In this document: piece by piece, positions 34,132-41,878 of the stretch | How positions within the stretch are numbered: the first letter of the stretch is position 1 | Layout of the letters: each line of letters begins with the position of its first letter | NCBI GenBank assembly: GCA_001314655.1 | Contig: LJSF01000034.1 | Location: forward strand, 1 to 64,000 | Direction of reading: 5' to 3' | Length of the DNA stretch: 64,000 nt | Source: Rhodobacteraceae bacterium HLUCCA08 | GTDB lineage: Bacteria; Pseudomonadota; Alphaproteobacteria; Rhodobacterales; Rhodobacteraceae | Notes under the pieces: model-generated | Told to the model about the DNA's origin: nothing | What the model saw: only the letters and a program-made list of their open reading frames with translations | Database searches by the model: none | Position numbers and translations under genes: made by a program

Positions 34132-35210
34132 GACGCGTCCTCCCGGCCCAGCACGAACTGGATCACCGAAAAGGCGCCCATGATGACGAACAGGAACACC
34201 GCCATGGCGCTGGCCCGGCCCAGTTCGCTGTCGCGGAACCCGGTCTGGTAGATATAGCGCACCAGAACCTGGGTGGTGTCGTTCGGCCCGCCCTGCGTCA
34301 TCAGGTGCGACTGGCCGAAGACCTGGAAATGCAGGATGATCTGCAGCACCACGACCAGGGTGATCGTGCGTTTCAGGTTCGGCAGGGTGACGAACCGGAA
34401 CGCCCGCACCCCGCGGGCATTGTCCAGCGCCGCGGCTTCGTAGATGTCGCGGCTGATATCCTGGAGCCCGGCCAGGAACAGGATCATCGCGATCCCCAGC
34501 GACCACCAGATCGTCGCGATCACGATCGCCGCCATGGCGAATTGTTCATTGGTCAGCCAGGTGATCGGGCTGGCGCCCAGAACCTCGGTGACATTGGCGA
34601 TCAGCCCCTGGCGGGGCGAGAACATGATCTGCCAGATCAGCGTGACCACCGTGACCGACAGGACCTGGGACAGAAAGAACAGCGTCCGCAACAGGCCCAT
34701 GGCCCGGCTTTCGCGGTTCAGCGCCGCGGCCAGGACCAGCGCGGAAAGGGTGACGCCGGGCACGGTCCAGGCGACGAACCGGATCGTGTTGCCGACCGTC
34801 GGCCAGAAGCGGCGGTCGTACCAGCGCCCGCCCTCGCCCGGATGGAACCCGGGCAGCACGATCAGCAGGACCGAAGCGATGCCCAGCGCCAGTGTCGTGC
34901 CCTTGCCCAGCCGCCGGCGCGCCACCGCCGCCCAGGCCAGACCCAGCAGCCCCAGGCCCTGCCAGAACGGCGCGGCCAGCCCCCAGACGATCCCGCGCCC
35001 CCACATCACCCGTTCGTAATTGCGCAGGCCGACAAAGTCCTTGGCGTCGGGGTTGAACGCCACCGCCAGCAGGTTCCAGTCATGCAGGCTGATCCAGATC
35101 CCGCGAAAGAACGGATAGACCAGAAAGGCGCCATAGGTCAGCAGGAACGGCGCCAGCAGCACCAGCGCCGCTTGCCGCTGACTCAATGTCCTGCCGCGTG
35201 TCGCACGCAT
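34128..35210 (-). CDS. Carbohydrate ABC transporter permease (MalF/UgpA type) with extra membrane hairpin
   Basis: 360-aa inner-membrane permease. Helix 1 (about 15-35), FVGLRNYERVM and then, after an interruption, RFWPTVGNTIRF are the standard UgpA-type landmarks; the EAA loop is ISRDIYEAAALDNARGVRAF. Residues about 70-131 are an insertion with two extra hydrophobic segments (about 74-96 and 105-120) absent from ordinary members, explaining the extra length over the usual 290-300 aa. GGAGGAG precedes the ATG by 5 nt. It is the first gene of the operon, divergent from the LacI gene. No ATPase gene is in this operon. Confidence 0.9.
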   Translation of the reverse strand: MRATRGRTLSQRQAALVLLAPFLLTYGAFLVYPFFRGIWISLHDWNLLAVAFNPDAKDFVGLRNYERVMWGRGIVWGLAAPFWQGLGLLGLAWAAVARRRLGKGTTLALGIASVLLIVLPGFHPGEGGRWYDRRFWPTVGNTIRFVAWTVPGVTLSALVLAAALNRESRAMGLLRTLFFLSQVLSVTVVTLIWQIMFSPRQGLIANVTEVLGASPITWLTNEQFAMAAIVIATIWWSLGIAMILFLAGLQDISRDIYEAAALDNARGVRAFRFVTLPNLKRTITLVVVLQIILHFQVFGQSHLMTQGGPNDTTQVLVRYIYQTGFRDSELGRASAMAVFLFVIMGAFSVIQFVLGREDAS

Positions 35211-35243
35211 CGTCTCCTCCCGATCCGGATGCGAATCCTCTTG

Positions 35244-35281
35244 TGCTAAAAATATTAGCAATATTTATTAGCACTCCGCAA
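35244..35281 (-). promoter_or_regulatory. Promoter/operator region between permease operon and LacI gene
   Basis: A 17-bp palindrome TGCTAA-AAATA-TTAGCA (35244-35260) is followed by a third half-site TTAGCA (35268-35273); TATTAGCA recurs as a direct repeat 13 bp apart. On the minus strand TTGCGG (35281-35276) and TAATAT (35257-35252), 18 bp apart, form a plausible promoter overlapped by the operators. The neighbouring LacI protein is the likely binder. Confidence 0.6.
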
Positions 35282-35308
35282 TCCCCGATGAAGGACCCCT
35301 CCCGACCG

Positions 35309-36355
35309 ATGACCGACCCCGACACCGACCCCGACACCGACCCCGGCAAGGACCCGCCCCGCAGCCGCGTGACGATGAAGGACGTGGCGGTGAAGGCCGG
35401 CGTGTCGCAATCGACCGTGTCCTTCGTGCTGAACGGGCTGGAGGACATGCGCATCAGCCCCGGCACCCGCAAACGGGTGATGGCCGCGGCGGAGACCCTG
35501 GGCTACCGGCCGCGCGGTGCCGGGCGGCCGCCGAAACCGGTCGGCCAGGGCGTGATCGGGATGATGTTCGACGAAATCGCCACCAGCGCCTTCGCCGCCA
35601 TCTCGATCGAGGGGGCGCAGGAAGAGGCCTGGAAACACAACATCGTGCTGGAGGTCGTGATGACCGGCGGCGACCGGGATTACGAGGCCGCGATCCTGCG
35701 CAAATGGGCCGGCGACAATGCGATCGGCGTGATCTACGGGTCGATCCTGACCCATGCGGTCACCCCGCCCGAAGGTCTGGCCCAGCACCGCGCCGCGCTG
35801 CTGAACTGCTACGACCCCGAGGGGCGCTATGCCTCGGTGGTGCCGGCCGAACGCCGCGGCGGCGAGGTTGCGACCGCGGCGCTGATCGCGGCCGGGCACC
35901 GCCGCATCGCCTTCATTTCCGGAGAGCCCTGGATGGAGGCGTCGGATCAGCGGATGGAAGGCTACGAGCGCGCCCTGCGCGCGGCGCGGATCCCGGTCGA
36001 CCCCTCGCTGATCGTCGAGGGCAATTTCCTGCCCTCGGGCGGCCGGCTGGCGACGCTGCAGCTGATGGAACAGGACCCGCGCCCCGACGCGATCTTCTGC
36101 GCCAACGACCTGACCGCGGTCGGCTGTTACGAGGCGCTCAAGGAACTGGGCGAACGGCCCGGCGAAACGATTGCGGTGATGGGCTATGACGACCAGGAAA
36201 TCGCCCAGCACCTGTCGCCGCCCCTGTCGACCGTGCTGCTGCCGCATCGCGAAATGGGCCAATGGTGCGTCGAGGCGGTGATGCGGGCCGCTGGCGACCG
36301 ACCCCAGGACCGCATCGCCTGCCCCCTGGTCCTGCGCGGCTCGCACGGGGGCTGA
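35309..36355 (+). CDS. LacI family transcriptional regulator
   Basis: 348-aa sugar-responsive repressor. After an acidic N-terminal tail with repeated Asp-Pro-Asp-Thr, the helix-turn-helix VTMKDVAVKAGVSQSTVSF (about 23-41) and hinge region lead to a periplasmic-binding-protein-like sensor domain ending PLSTVLLPHREMGQWCVEAV. Start is uncertain: ATG 35309 was taken; ATGs at 35288 and 35375 are in frame. It is divergent from the ABC permease operon and 171 bp upstream of the E1-type dehydrogenase, so it may control both. Ligand unknown. Confidence 0.88.
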   Translation: MTDPDTDPDTDPGKDPPRSRVTMKDVAVKAGVSQSTVSFVLNGLEDMRISPGTRKRVMAAAETLGYRPRGAGRPPKPVGQGVIGMMFDEIATSAFAAISIEGAQEEAWKHNIVLEVVMTGGDRDYEAAILRKWAGDNAIGVIYGSILTHAVTPPEGLAQHRAALLNCYDPEGRYASVVPAERRGGEVATAALIAAGHRRIAFISGEPWMEASDQRMEGYERALRAARIPVDPSLIVEGNFLPSGGRLATLQLMEQDPRPDAIFCANDLTAVGCYEALKELGERPGETIAVMGYDDQEIAQHLSPPLSTVLLPHREMGQWCVEAVMRAAGDRPQDRIACPLVLRGSHGG

Positions 36356-36461
36356 GACGGCCGTGACCAAGGCCCTCCCGGGCCGACCCGGGCGCAGATC
36401 GCGGCCGATCCCCGGGGACGAGGCCCGGATCACTCAGGCCGGATCACCCGGGCCTGAACAT

Positions 36462-36474
36462 TTGCACATTGCAA
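36462..36474. promoter_or_regulatory. Palindrome upstream of the E1 gene
   Basis: TTGCA-CAT-TGCAA lies 53 bp before the ATG of the fused E1 gene, in the only AT-richer stretch of the 171-bp gap. It differs from the LacI half-sites, so another regulator may act here. No convincing -35/-10 pair was found. Confidence 0.35.
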
Positions 36475-36526
36475 TCGACAAAAGTTTCCGCAATGCTCGG
36501 GCCGTTCACCGCATCACGAGGCCGCC

Positions 36527-38986
36527 ATGCCCAAGGAACTTGTCGTCGATCCCGCATCGTCCCGCACGCCCGGCCATCTGAGCCAGGCGACGATCCCGGT
36601 GCATGCCTATGCGACGCCGATCGCCGATGAAATCGCCCGCCGCGGCGCCCCGGCCCTGATCGAGGCGCTGCGCCACATGCTGCTGATCCGCGAATTCGAA
36701 GGGATGCTGGCGGCGATGAAGGCACAGGGCGCCTATCGTGGCATCGCCTATACCTACAAGGGCCCCGCGCATCTTTCGATCGGCCAGGAGGCGGCGGCGG
36801 TCGGCTCGGCCCTGGCGCTGGACACCGGCGACCACATCTTCGGTTCGCATCGCAGCCATGGCGAATTCCTGGCCAAGGGCCTGGCCGCCGTGGCGCGCCT
36901 GCCGCAGGCCGACCTTGACCGGATCCTGGCCACCCATGACGAGGGCCGGCTGCGCGATACCGTCGCCCGGGCCCTGGGGCGCGACGGCCGGGCGCTGGCC
37001 GAGGATGTCCTGCTGTTCGGCTTTCTTGCCGAAATCTTCATGAAGGCGAACGGGTTCAACGGCGGCATGGGCGGCTCGATGCATGCCTTCTTTCCGCCCT
37101 TCGGCTGCTATCCGAACAACGCCATCGTCGGCGCCTCGGCCGGGATCGCGGCGGGCGCGGCGCTGCGGCGGCGGCTGGCCGGCGATGGCGGCATCACGGT
37201 GGCCCATGCCGGCGATGGCGCCACCGGCTGTGGCCCGGTCTGGGAGGCGATGAATTTCGCCGCCATGGGCCAATATGGCCGGCTCTGGCAGGATGGCGGC
37301 GGCACGGGGCTTCCGGTGCTGTTCTTCTTCACCAACAATTTCTACGCCATGGGCGGCCAGACCGCCGGCGAAACCATGGGCTGGGACCGGCTGTCGCGCA
37401 TCGGCGCCGGCCTGTCGCCCACCGCGCTGCATGCCGAAACCGTCGACGGCACCAACCCGCTGGCGGTGGCCGACGCGGTCGCCCGCAAGCGCGCGCTGCT
37501 GCTGAACGGCGACGGCCCCGCCCTGCTGGACGTGGAATGCTACCGGCTGTGCGGCCATTCGACGACCGACGCCAATGCCTACCGGACCCGGGACGAGATC
37601 AAGCTCTGGGAGGAACTCGACCCGATCCGCCAATTCGCGACCACGCTGGAAATCGCCGGCGTGCTGACCGAGGCCGAGGCGGTCGCGATGCGCGAAGAGG
37701 TGGCCGACCGGATCGAGGCGATCACCCGTGCGGTCACCGACCCGGCGCTGGCCCCGCCGGTCGACGTGGCGGCGGAGCCGACCCGGATCGGGCGGCTGAT
37801 GTTCTCGCACCGCGCAATCGATCTGCCTGCCGAACCCGCGCCGGATGTCGGCGACCCCACCGGCTCGGCCGCGCTGCGCGGGATCGCCCGCAAGGCCCGC
37901 CATGGCCTGGCCGGGGACGGCACCGAACTGGCCCCGCTGCGTGCCATCACCCTGCGCGACGCCCTGGGCGAGGCGATCCTGCACCACATGATCCACGACG
38001 ACCGGCTGGTCGCCTGGGGCGAGGAATGCCGCGAATGGGGCGGTGCCTTCGGGGTCTATCGCGGCTTTGCCGATATCCTGCCGCATCACCGGCTGTTCAA
38101 TTCGCCGATCTCCGAGGCCGCGATCGTCGCCGCCGCCGTCGGCCATGCGATGGAGGGCGGACGCAGCCTGGTCGAACTGATGTATGCCGATTTCATCGGC
38201 CGCGCCGGGGACGAGATCTTCAACCAGATGGCCAAGTGGCAGGCGATGTCCGCGGGCGCGCTGTCGCTTCCGGTGGTCCTGCGCGCGTCGGTCGGATCGA
38301 AATACGGCGCCCAGCATTCGCAGGACTGGACCGGGCTGATCACCCATATCCCGGGGCTCAAGGTCGTCTATCCGGCGACGCCATATGACGCCAAGGGGCT
38401 GATGGCCGCGGCGCTGGCCTCCCAGGATCCGGTCGTGGTCTTCGAAAGCCAACGGCTGTATGACAAGGTCGAAACGATGGCCCCCGATGGCGTGCCGGCC
38501 GGGTATTACCGCCTGCCCTTCGGCGTGCCGGACATCAAGCGGGCCGGGCGCGATCTGACGATCCTGACCATCGGCCCCGCGCTCTATCCCGCGCTGGCGG
38601 CGGCCCGGGACCTGGCGGCGGCGGGGATCGAGGCCGAGGTGATCGACGCCCGCAGCCTCGTGCCCTTCGACTACCGACCGGTGCTGGACAGCGTCGCGCG
38701 CACCGGGCGGTTCCTGGCCGTGACCGAGGCCTCCGAACGGGGCAGTTTCGCCCAGACCATCGCCGCGACGATCGCCCGCCACGGCTTTGCCAGCCTGACC
38801 GCGCCGCCGCGGGTGATCGGCGCCCCCAACTGGATCGTGCCGGGGGCGGACATGGAAGCGACCTATTTCCCGCAGCCCGATGATATCGTCGATGCGGTGA
38901 TGGCCGATTTCTTTCCCGACCGCCCCGCAAATCGCCGCGGCCTGCGCGATTGGGACGACATCGCCCTGGCCCGCACCGGATTGTGA
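36527..38986 (+). CDS. Fused alpha-beta E1 component of a 2-oxoacid/acetoin-type dehydrogenase
   Basis: 819-aa thiamine-diphosphate enzyme in which E1-alpha (about 40-405) and E1-beta (about 465-800) are one chain. The ThDP motif is seen as GDG at 229-231 and NN at 270-271; the beta part has LMYADFIGRAGDEIFNQMAKW and the late transketolase C-terminal domain. It should decarboxylate or cleave a 2-oxoacid or acyloin and pass the acyl group to a lipoyl arm. The next two genes are a free lipoyl domain and an alpha/beta hydrolase, the two halves of AcoC, so an acetoin-dehydrogenase-like role is favoured over branched-chain oxoacids. No E3 gene is nearby. Confidence 0.88.
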   Translation: MPKELVVDPASSRTPGHLSQATIPVHAYATPIADEIARRGAPALIEALRHMLLIREFEGMLAAMKAQGAYRGIAYTYKGPAHLSIGQEAAAVGSALALDTGDHIFGSHRSHGEFLAKGLAAVARLPQADLDRILATHDEGRLRDTVARALGRDGRALAEDVLLFGFLAEIFMKANGFNGGMGGSMHAFFPPFGCYPNNAIVGASAGIAAGAALRRRLAGDGGITVAHAGDGATGCGPVWEAMNFAAMGQYGRLWQDGGGTGLPVLFFFTNNFYAMGGQTAGETMGWDRLSRIGAGLSPTALHAETVDGTNPLAVADAVARKRALLLNGDGPALLDVECYRLCGHSTTDANAYRTRDEIKLWEELDPIRQFATTLEIAGVLTEAEAVAMREEVADRIEAITRAVTDPALAPPVDVAAEPTRIGRLMFSHRAIDLPAEPAPDVGDPTGSAALRGIARKARHGLAGDGTELAPLRAITLRDALGEAILHHMIHDDRLVAWGEECREWGGAFGVYRGFADILPHHRLFNSPISEAAIVAAAVGHAMEGGRSLVELMYADFIGRAGDEIFNQMAKWQAMSAGALSLPVVLRASVGSKYGAQHSQDWTGLITHIPGLKVVYPATPYDAKGLMAAALASQDPVVVFESQRLYDKVETMAPDGVPAGYYRLPFGVPDIKRAGRDLTILTIGPALYPALAAARDLAAAGIEAEVIDARSLVPFDYRPVLDSVARTGRFLAVTEASERGSFAQTIAATIARHGFASLTAPPRVIGAPNWIVPGADMEATYFPQPDDIVDAVMADFFPDRPANRRGLRDWDDIALARTGL

Positions 38987-38997
38987 AGGAGACCGCC

Positions 38998-39225
38998 ATG
39001 ACCCCGCTTCCCGTCCCCCAGCTCGGCAACGAGATCACCGAGGCCGAGATCACCGAATGGCACAAGGCCGACGGCGCGACCGTCGAAGAAGGCGAGCCGA
39101 TCGTCACGATCACCACGACGAAGATGGCGATCGAACTGGAGGCGCCCGCCGCCGGCACCTTGCAGATCCGCGTCGAGGAAGGCGAGATCGCCGAAGTCGG
39201 AACGGTTCTGGCCGAGATCGCATGA
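38998..39225 (+). CDS. Stand-alone lipoyl (biotinyl/lipoyl attachment) domain protein
   Basis: 75-aa single lipoyl domain, normal length for one hammerhead fold. The modified lysine is K42 in the tight turn TTTKMAIE, and the flanking symmetric strands (EPIVTI and TLQIRV) are typical. In most complexes this domain is joined to an E2 catalytic core; here it is free. It follows the fused E1 by 11 bp (with GAAGGAG before the ATG) and its TGA overlaps the ATG of the alpha/beta hydrolase. It probably carries the acyl group from E1 to the hydrolase-fold partner. The attached cofactor, lipoate rather than biotin, is inferred from context. Confidence 0.85.
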   Translation: MTPLPVPQLGNEITEAEITEWHKADGATVEEGEPIVTITTTKMAIELEAPAAGTLQIRVEEGEIAEVGTVLAEIA

Positions 39226-39947
39226 GTGTCTCGCCCGCCGTCCTGCATCGGTTGGGCGGTGACGGGCCGCCGGTGCTGTTGGTCCACGGCTTCGGCGCCG
39301 ACCGTTTCGGCTGGGGGGCGAATGTTCAGGCGCTGGTCGGCACGCACACGATCTGGGGTGTCGACCTGCCGGGCCATGGCGGCGCCGGCAACGATGTCGG
39401 CGACGGCAGCCCCGCAAGCCTGGCGCGGGGCCTGGCCGGGGCCATCGCCGATCTGCCACGCCCGCTGCCCGTCCTGGCCCATTCGCTGGGCGCGGCGGTG
39501 GTCCTGAACCATGCGCGCACCGACCCGGGCGCCTTCGACCGCATGATCCTGCTGGCCCCCGCCGGGATCGGCGGGCCGATCGACGCCGATTTCCTGGCAC
39601 GATTCCCGACGCTGACGACGCAGGACCAGGCCGAGGCCCTGCTTGGGCGGCTGGTCGAGCGGTCGCACTTCGTCCCCCCGATGGCAAGCCATGTGCTGGC
39701 CGGCCTGGCCGATCCGGACCGGCGCGCCGCCCTGGCGGTCATCGCCGCGGCACTGCCCGATTGCGCCCCGGCCCCGGTGCCGGATTGCGATCCGACGGTG
39801 ATCTGGGGCGGGCAGGATCGCATCCTTCCGCCGCCCGGGGACACCGTGCTTGGCGTCGCGCCCGAGATCATCCCGGGCGCGGGGCACCTGGTTCAGGTCG
39901 AGGCGGCGGCGGCGGTCAACCGGCGCCTGTCCGCCCTGCTGGCCTGA
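39222..39947 (+). CDS. Alpha/beta hydrolase (AcoC C-terminal-domain-like)
   Basis: 241-aa alpha/beta-hydrolase-fold protein. The oxyanion segment LLVHGFGADRFGWG, nucleophile elbow AHSLGAA (Ser about 93), acid in WGGQDRILPP and His in GAGHLVQVE make a full catalytic triad. Acetoin dehydrogenase E2 (AcoC) has a lipoyl domain followed by exactly this fold; here the two parts are separate, overlapping genes. It may transfer or release the acyl group. A plain esterase role is the alternative. It ends 3 bp before the convergent SorC regulator gene. Confidence 0.82.
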   Translation: MSVSPAVLHRLGGDGPPVLLVHGFGADRFGWGANVQALVGTHTIWGVDLPGHGGAGNDVGDGSPASLARGLAGAIADLPRPLPVLAHSLGAAVVLNHARTDPGAFDRMILLAPAGIGGPIDADFLARFPTLTTQDQAEALLGRLVERSHFVPPMASHVLAGLADPDRRAALAVIAAALPDCAPAPVPDCDPTVIWGGQDRILPPPGDTVLGVAPEIIPGAGHLVQVEAAAAVNRRLSALLA

Positions 39948-39950
39948 CGC

Positions 39951-40880
39951 TCAGGCCAGCAGGGCGCGCGCCGCGGCTTCGTCGGTCACCAGCGTCGTGC
40001 ACCCGATCCGCGCGATCGTCGCCCGGATCGCTGCCGCCCGGTGCCGCCCGCCCGAGGCAAGCACCACCTGCGCCGCCCCGGCCACCACCTCCAGCCCGAC
40101 CGACATGACCCGGCCCTGGACCGGATGATCCACGCTGCGGCCCTCGGCATCCAGGAAATGGCACATCGTGTCGCAGACCGCACCGGCATCGACCAGGCCC
40201 TGATGGTCCGACGCCGCCAGGAACCCCTGGCTGAGCGAGGTGCCCGCCTGGCCGATATCGCCGCAGCTGACCACGGCGATATCCATGCCGCGCGCCACAT
40301 CCGTCACCCGGGACAGGCCGCAATCCTCCAACAGGCGCCGCTTGGTCTCGGGGCTGTCGACGATCAGCGGGGCCGGGAACAACAGGCAGTCTCCGCCCAG
40401 CGCCCCGGCCAGCCGCCAGGCGAAATCGATCGGGTTCAGCCCCTTGGGTTCGACCACCCCGCCCAACAGCGACACGACGCGCACCCCCTCCAGCCGTGGC
40501 GGCCGGAACGCCATCAGCGCGGCATCCAGGGTGCGGCCCCAGCCGACCCCCACGGTCATGCCGCTGCCGATCCGGTCGGACAGGAACCGTCCCAGGGCGG
40601 CGCCGACGTCGCGGGCGGTTTCCTCGGGCGTGCCCTCGCCCGGCACGATGATCGCGCGGTCCAGCCCGAAGCGGTCTTCCAGCGCCGAGGCCAGGTCGGT
40701 CAGGTCGCCCGGCGGCATGTCGATCCAGATCTGGACCTCGGCCCGCCGGCGCGCTTCGTCCAGCAGGCGGATCACGCTCGATCGGCTGATGCCAAGCCGG
40801 TCGGCGATGTCCTTCTGGGTCAGGCCCCGGTTGTAATAGAGCCAAGCCGCGCGCAGCCGCAGCGCCCGGTCATCGGCCAT
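39951..40880 (-). CDS. SorC/DeoR-type sugar-binding transcriptional regulator
   Basis: 309-aa regulator. The N-terminal helix-turn-helix (LTQKDIADRLGISRSSVIRLL, about 20-40, written here in part) is joined to the SorC sugar-phosphate-binding domain with IGSGMTVGVGWGRTLDAAL and VVSLLGGVV. It is the last gene of the minus-strand sugar operon (permeases to PfkB kinase), 45 bp after the kinase gene, and it is convergent with the alpha/beta hydrolase gene. It likely senses a phosphorylated intermediate of this operon's pathway. Its own operator was not identified. Confidence 0.88.
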   Translation of the reverse strand: MADDRALRLRAAWLYYNRGLTQKDIADRLGISRSSVIRLLDEARRRAEVQIWIDMPPGDLTDLASALEDRFGLDRAIIVPGEGTPEETARDVGAALGRFLSDRIGSGMTVGVGWGRTLDAALMAFRPPRLEGVRVVSLLGGVVEPKGLNPIDFAWRLAGALGGDCLLFPAPLIVDSPETKRRLLEDCGLSRVTDVARGMDIAVVSCGDIGQAGTSLSQGFLAASDHQGLVDAGAVCDTMCHFLDAEGRSVDHPVQGRVMSVGLEVVAGAAQVVLASGGRHRAAAIRATIARIGCTTLVTDEAAARALLA

Positions 40881-40925
40881 GGTCGATTGCGAAGCGCGCG
40901 GAGGTCGGGCCAGCGAGGGTCTCCT

Positions 40926-41876
40926 TCAGTCGGTCGGTGCCAGGAAGGCCGCGACCGCGTCGGGCGTCGGCGGCGCGCAGCCCGAGGCCATGCAGTTCAG
41001 CGCGGCGGCGGCCACCGCCCGCGTCAGCGCCTGCGTCACCGCCTCGGCGGACAGCCGGCCCAGCGCCTTGGGCCCGGTATGCCCGCCCGCCGCCAGCTGC
41101 GCAAGAAGGCTGCCCATCAGCGTGTCGCCGGCGCCGACCGTATCGACCACCGCGACCGAATGGCCGGGCACGCGGACATGGCCGGCCCGGGTCCAGGCCT
41201 CGGCCCCCGCTGCGCCATGGGTCACCACCACCAGCGACGCGCCCCGGTCGATCCGGTCCGCGGCGAAATCGGCGGGGTCGGTGCCGGGGGCCAGGGCGTC
41301 CAGGTCCTCGTCGCTCAGCCGCACGATGTCGGCCACCGCCAGGATCCGTCCGATCCGGCGACGCCAGGCGGCCCGGTCAGGGGTCATTCCCGGCCGTGCG
41401 TTGGGGTCGATGGCAATCACCGCGCGGCCGGCCACCGCTTCGGCGAAATCGGCAATCGCATCGGCGCCCGGCAGGTCGATCAACGCGATCGAGCCGAAAT
41501 CGACCACGTCGCCCGGGCCGGGCGCAAAGCCGCCGGCATCGGGCGCGATCATTCGCGTCGCGGTGCCGTTGTTGAAAAAGGCATAGCGCGGTTCGCCGGA
41601 TTGCAGGTCGACGAAGGCCAGCGTGGTCGGCGCCTCCAGCCGGGGCGCCTGGCGCGTGTCGATCCCGTGCCGCTCCAGGTCGGCGGCCAGCATCTGCCCG
41701 AACAGGTCGGACGACAGGGCGCCCAGAAACCCGACCTCGGCCCCGGCCAGGGCCGCCGCCTTTGCCGCGTTGAACGGTGACCCGCCACAGCGCGGCGCAT
41801 AGGCCGGGCCGCCATCGGGGGCCGGAACCGGGACGAAGTCGATCAGCGCCTCGCCCATGAACCAGAGCTTCGCCAT
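40926..41876 (-). CDS. PfkB family carbohydrate kinase (fructokinase-like)
   Basis: 316-aa ribokinase-fold sugar kinase. The first signature GGSPFNAAKAAALAGAEVGF and the second, with catalytic Asp in DTVGAGDTLMG, are both intact. The start MAKLWFMGEALIDFVP and NGTATRM segment are closest to fructokinases and 2-keto-3-deoxygluconate kinases. It sits 2 bp after the DUF4432 gene in an operon that also has an FGGY kinase, so two phosphorylations may occur in sequence (C1/C6 or on alternative sugars). Substrate is inferred only. Confidence 0.88.
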   Translation of the reverse strand: MAKLWFMGEALIDFVPVPAPDGGPAYAPRCGGSPFNAAKAAALAGAEVGFLGALSSDLFGQMLAADLERHGIDTRQAPRLEAPTTLAFVDLQSGEPRYAFFNNGTATRMIAPDAGGFAPGPGDVVDFGSIALIDLPGADAIADFAEAVAGRAVIAIDPNARPGMTPDRAAWRRRIGRILAVADIVRLSDEDLDALAPGTDPADFAADRIDRGASLVVVTHGAAGAEAWTRAGHVRVPGHSVAVVDTVGAGDTLMGSLLAQLAAGGHTGPKALGRLSAEAVTQALTRAVAAAALNCMASGCAPPTPDAVAAFLAPTD

Positions 41877-41878
41877 GG

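Noticed and set aside
36363-36581. 72-aa frame between LacI and E1 genes
   Set aside because: Overlaps the E1 start in another frame, crosses the palindrome and has no family resemblance.
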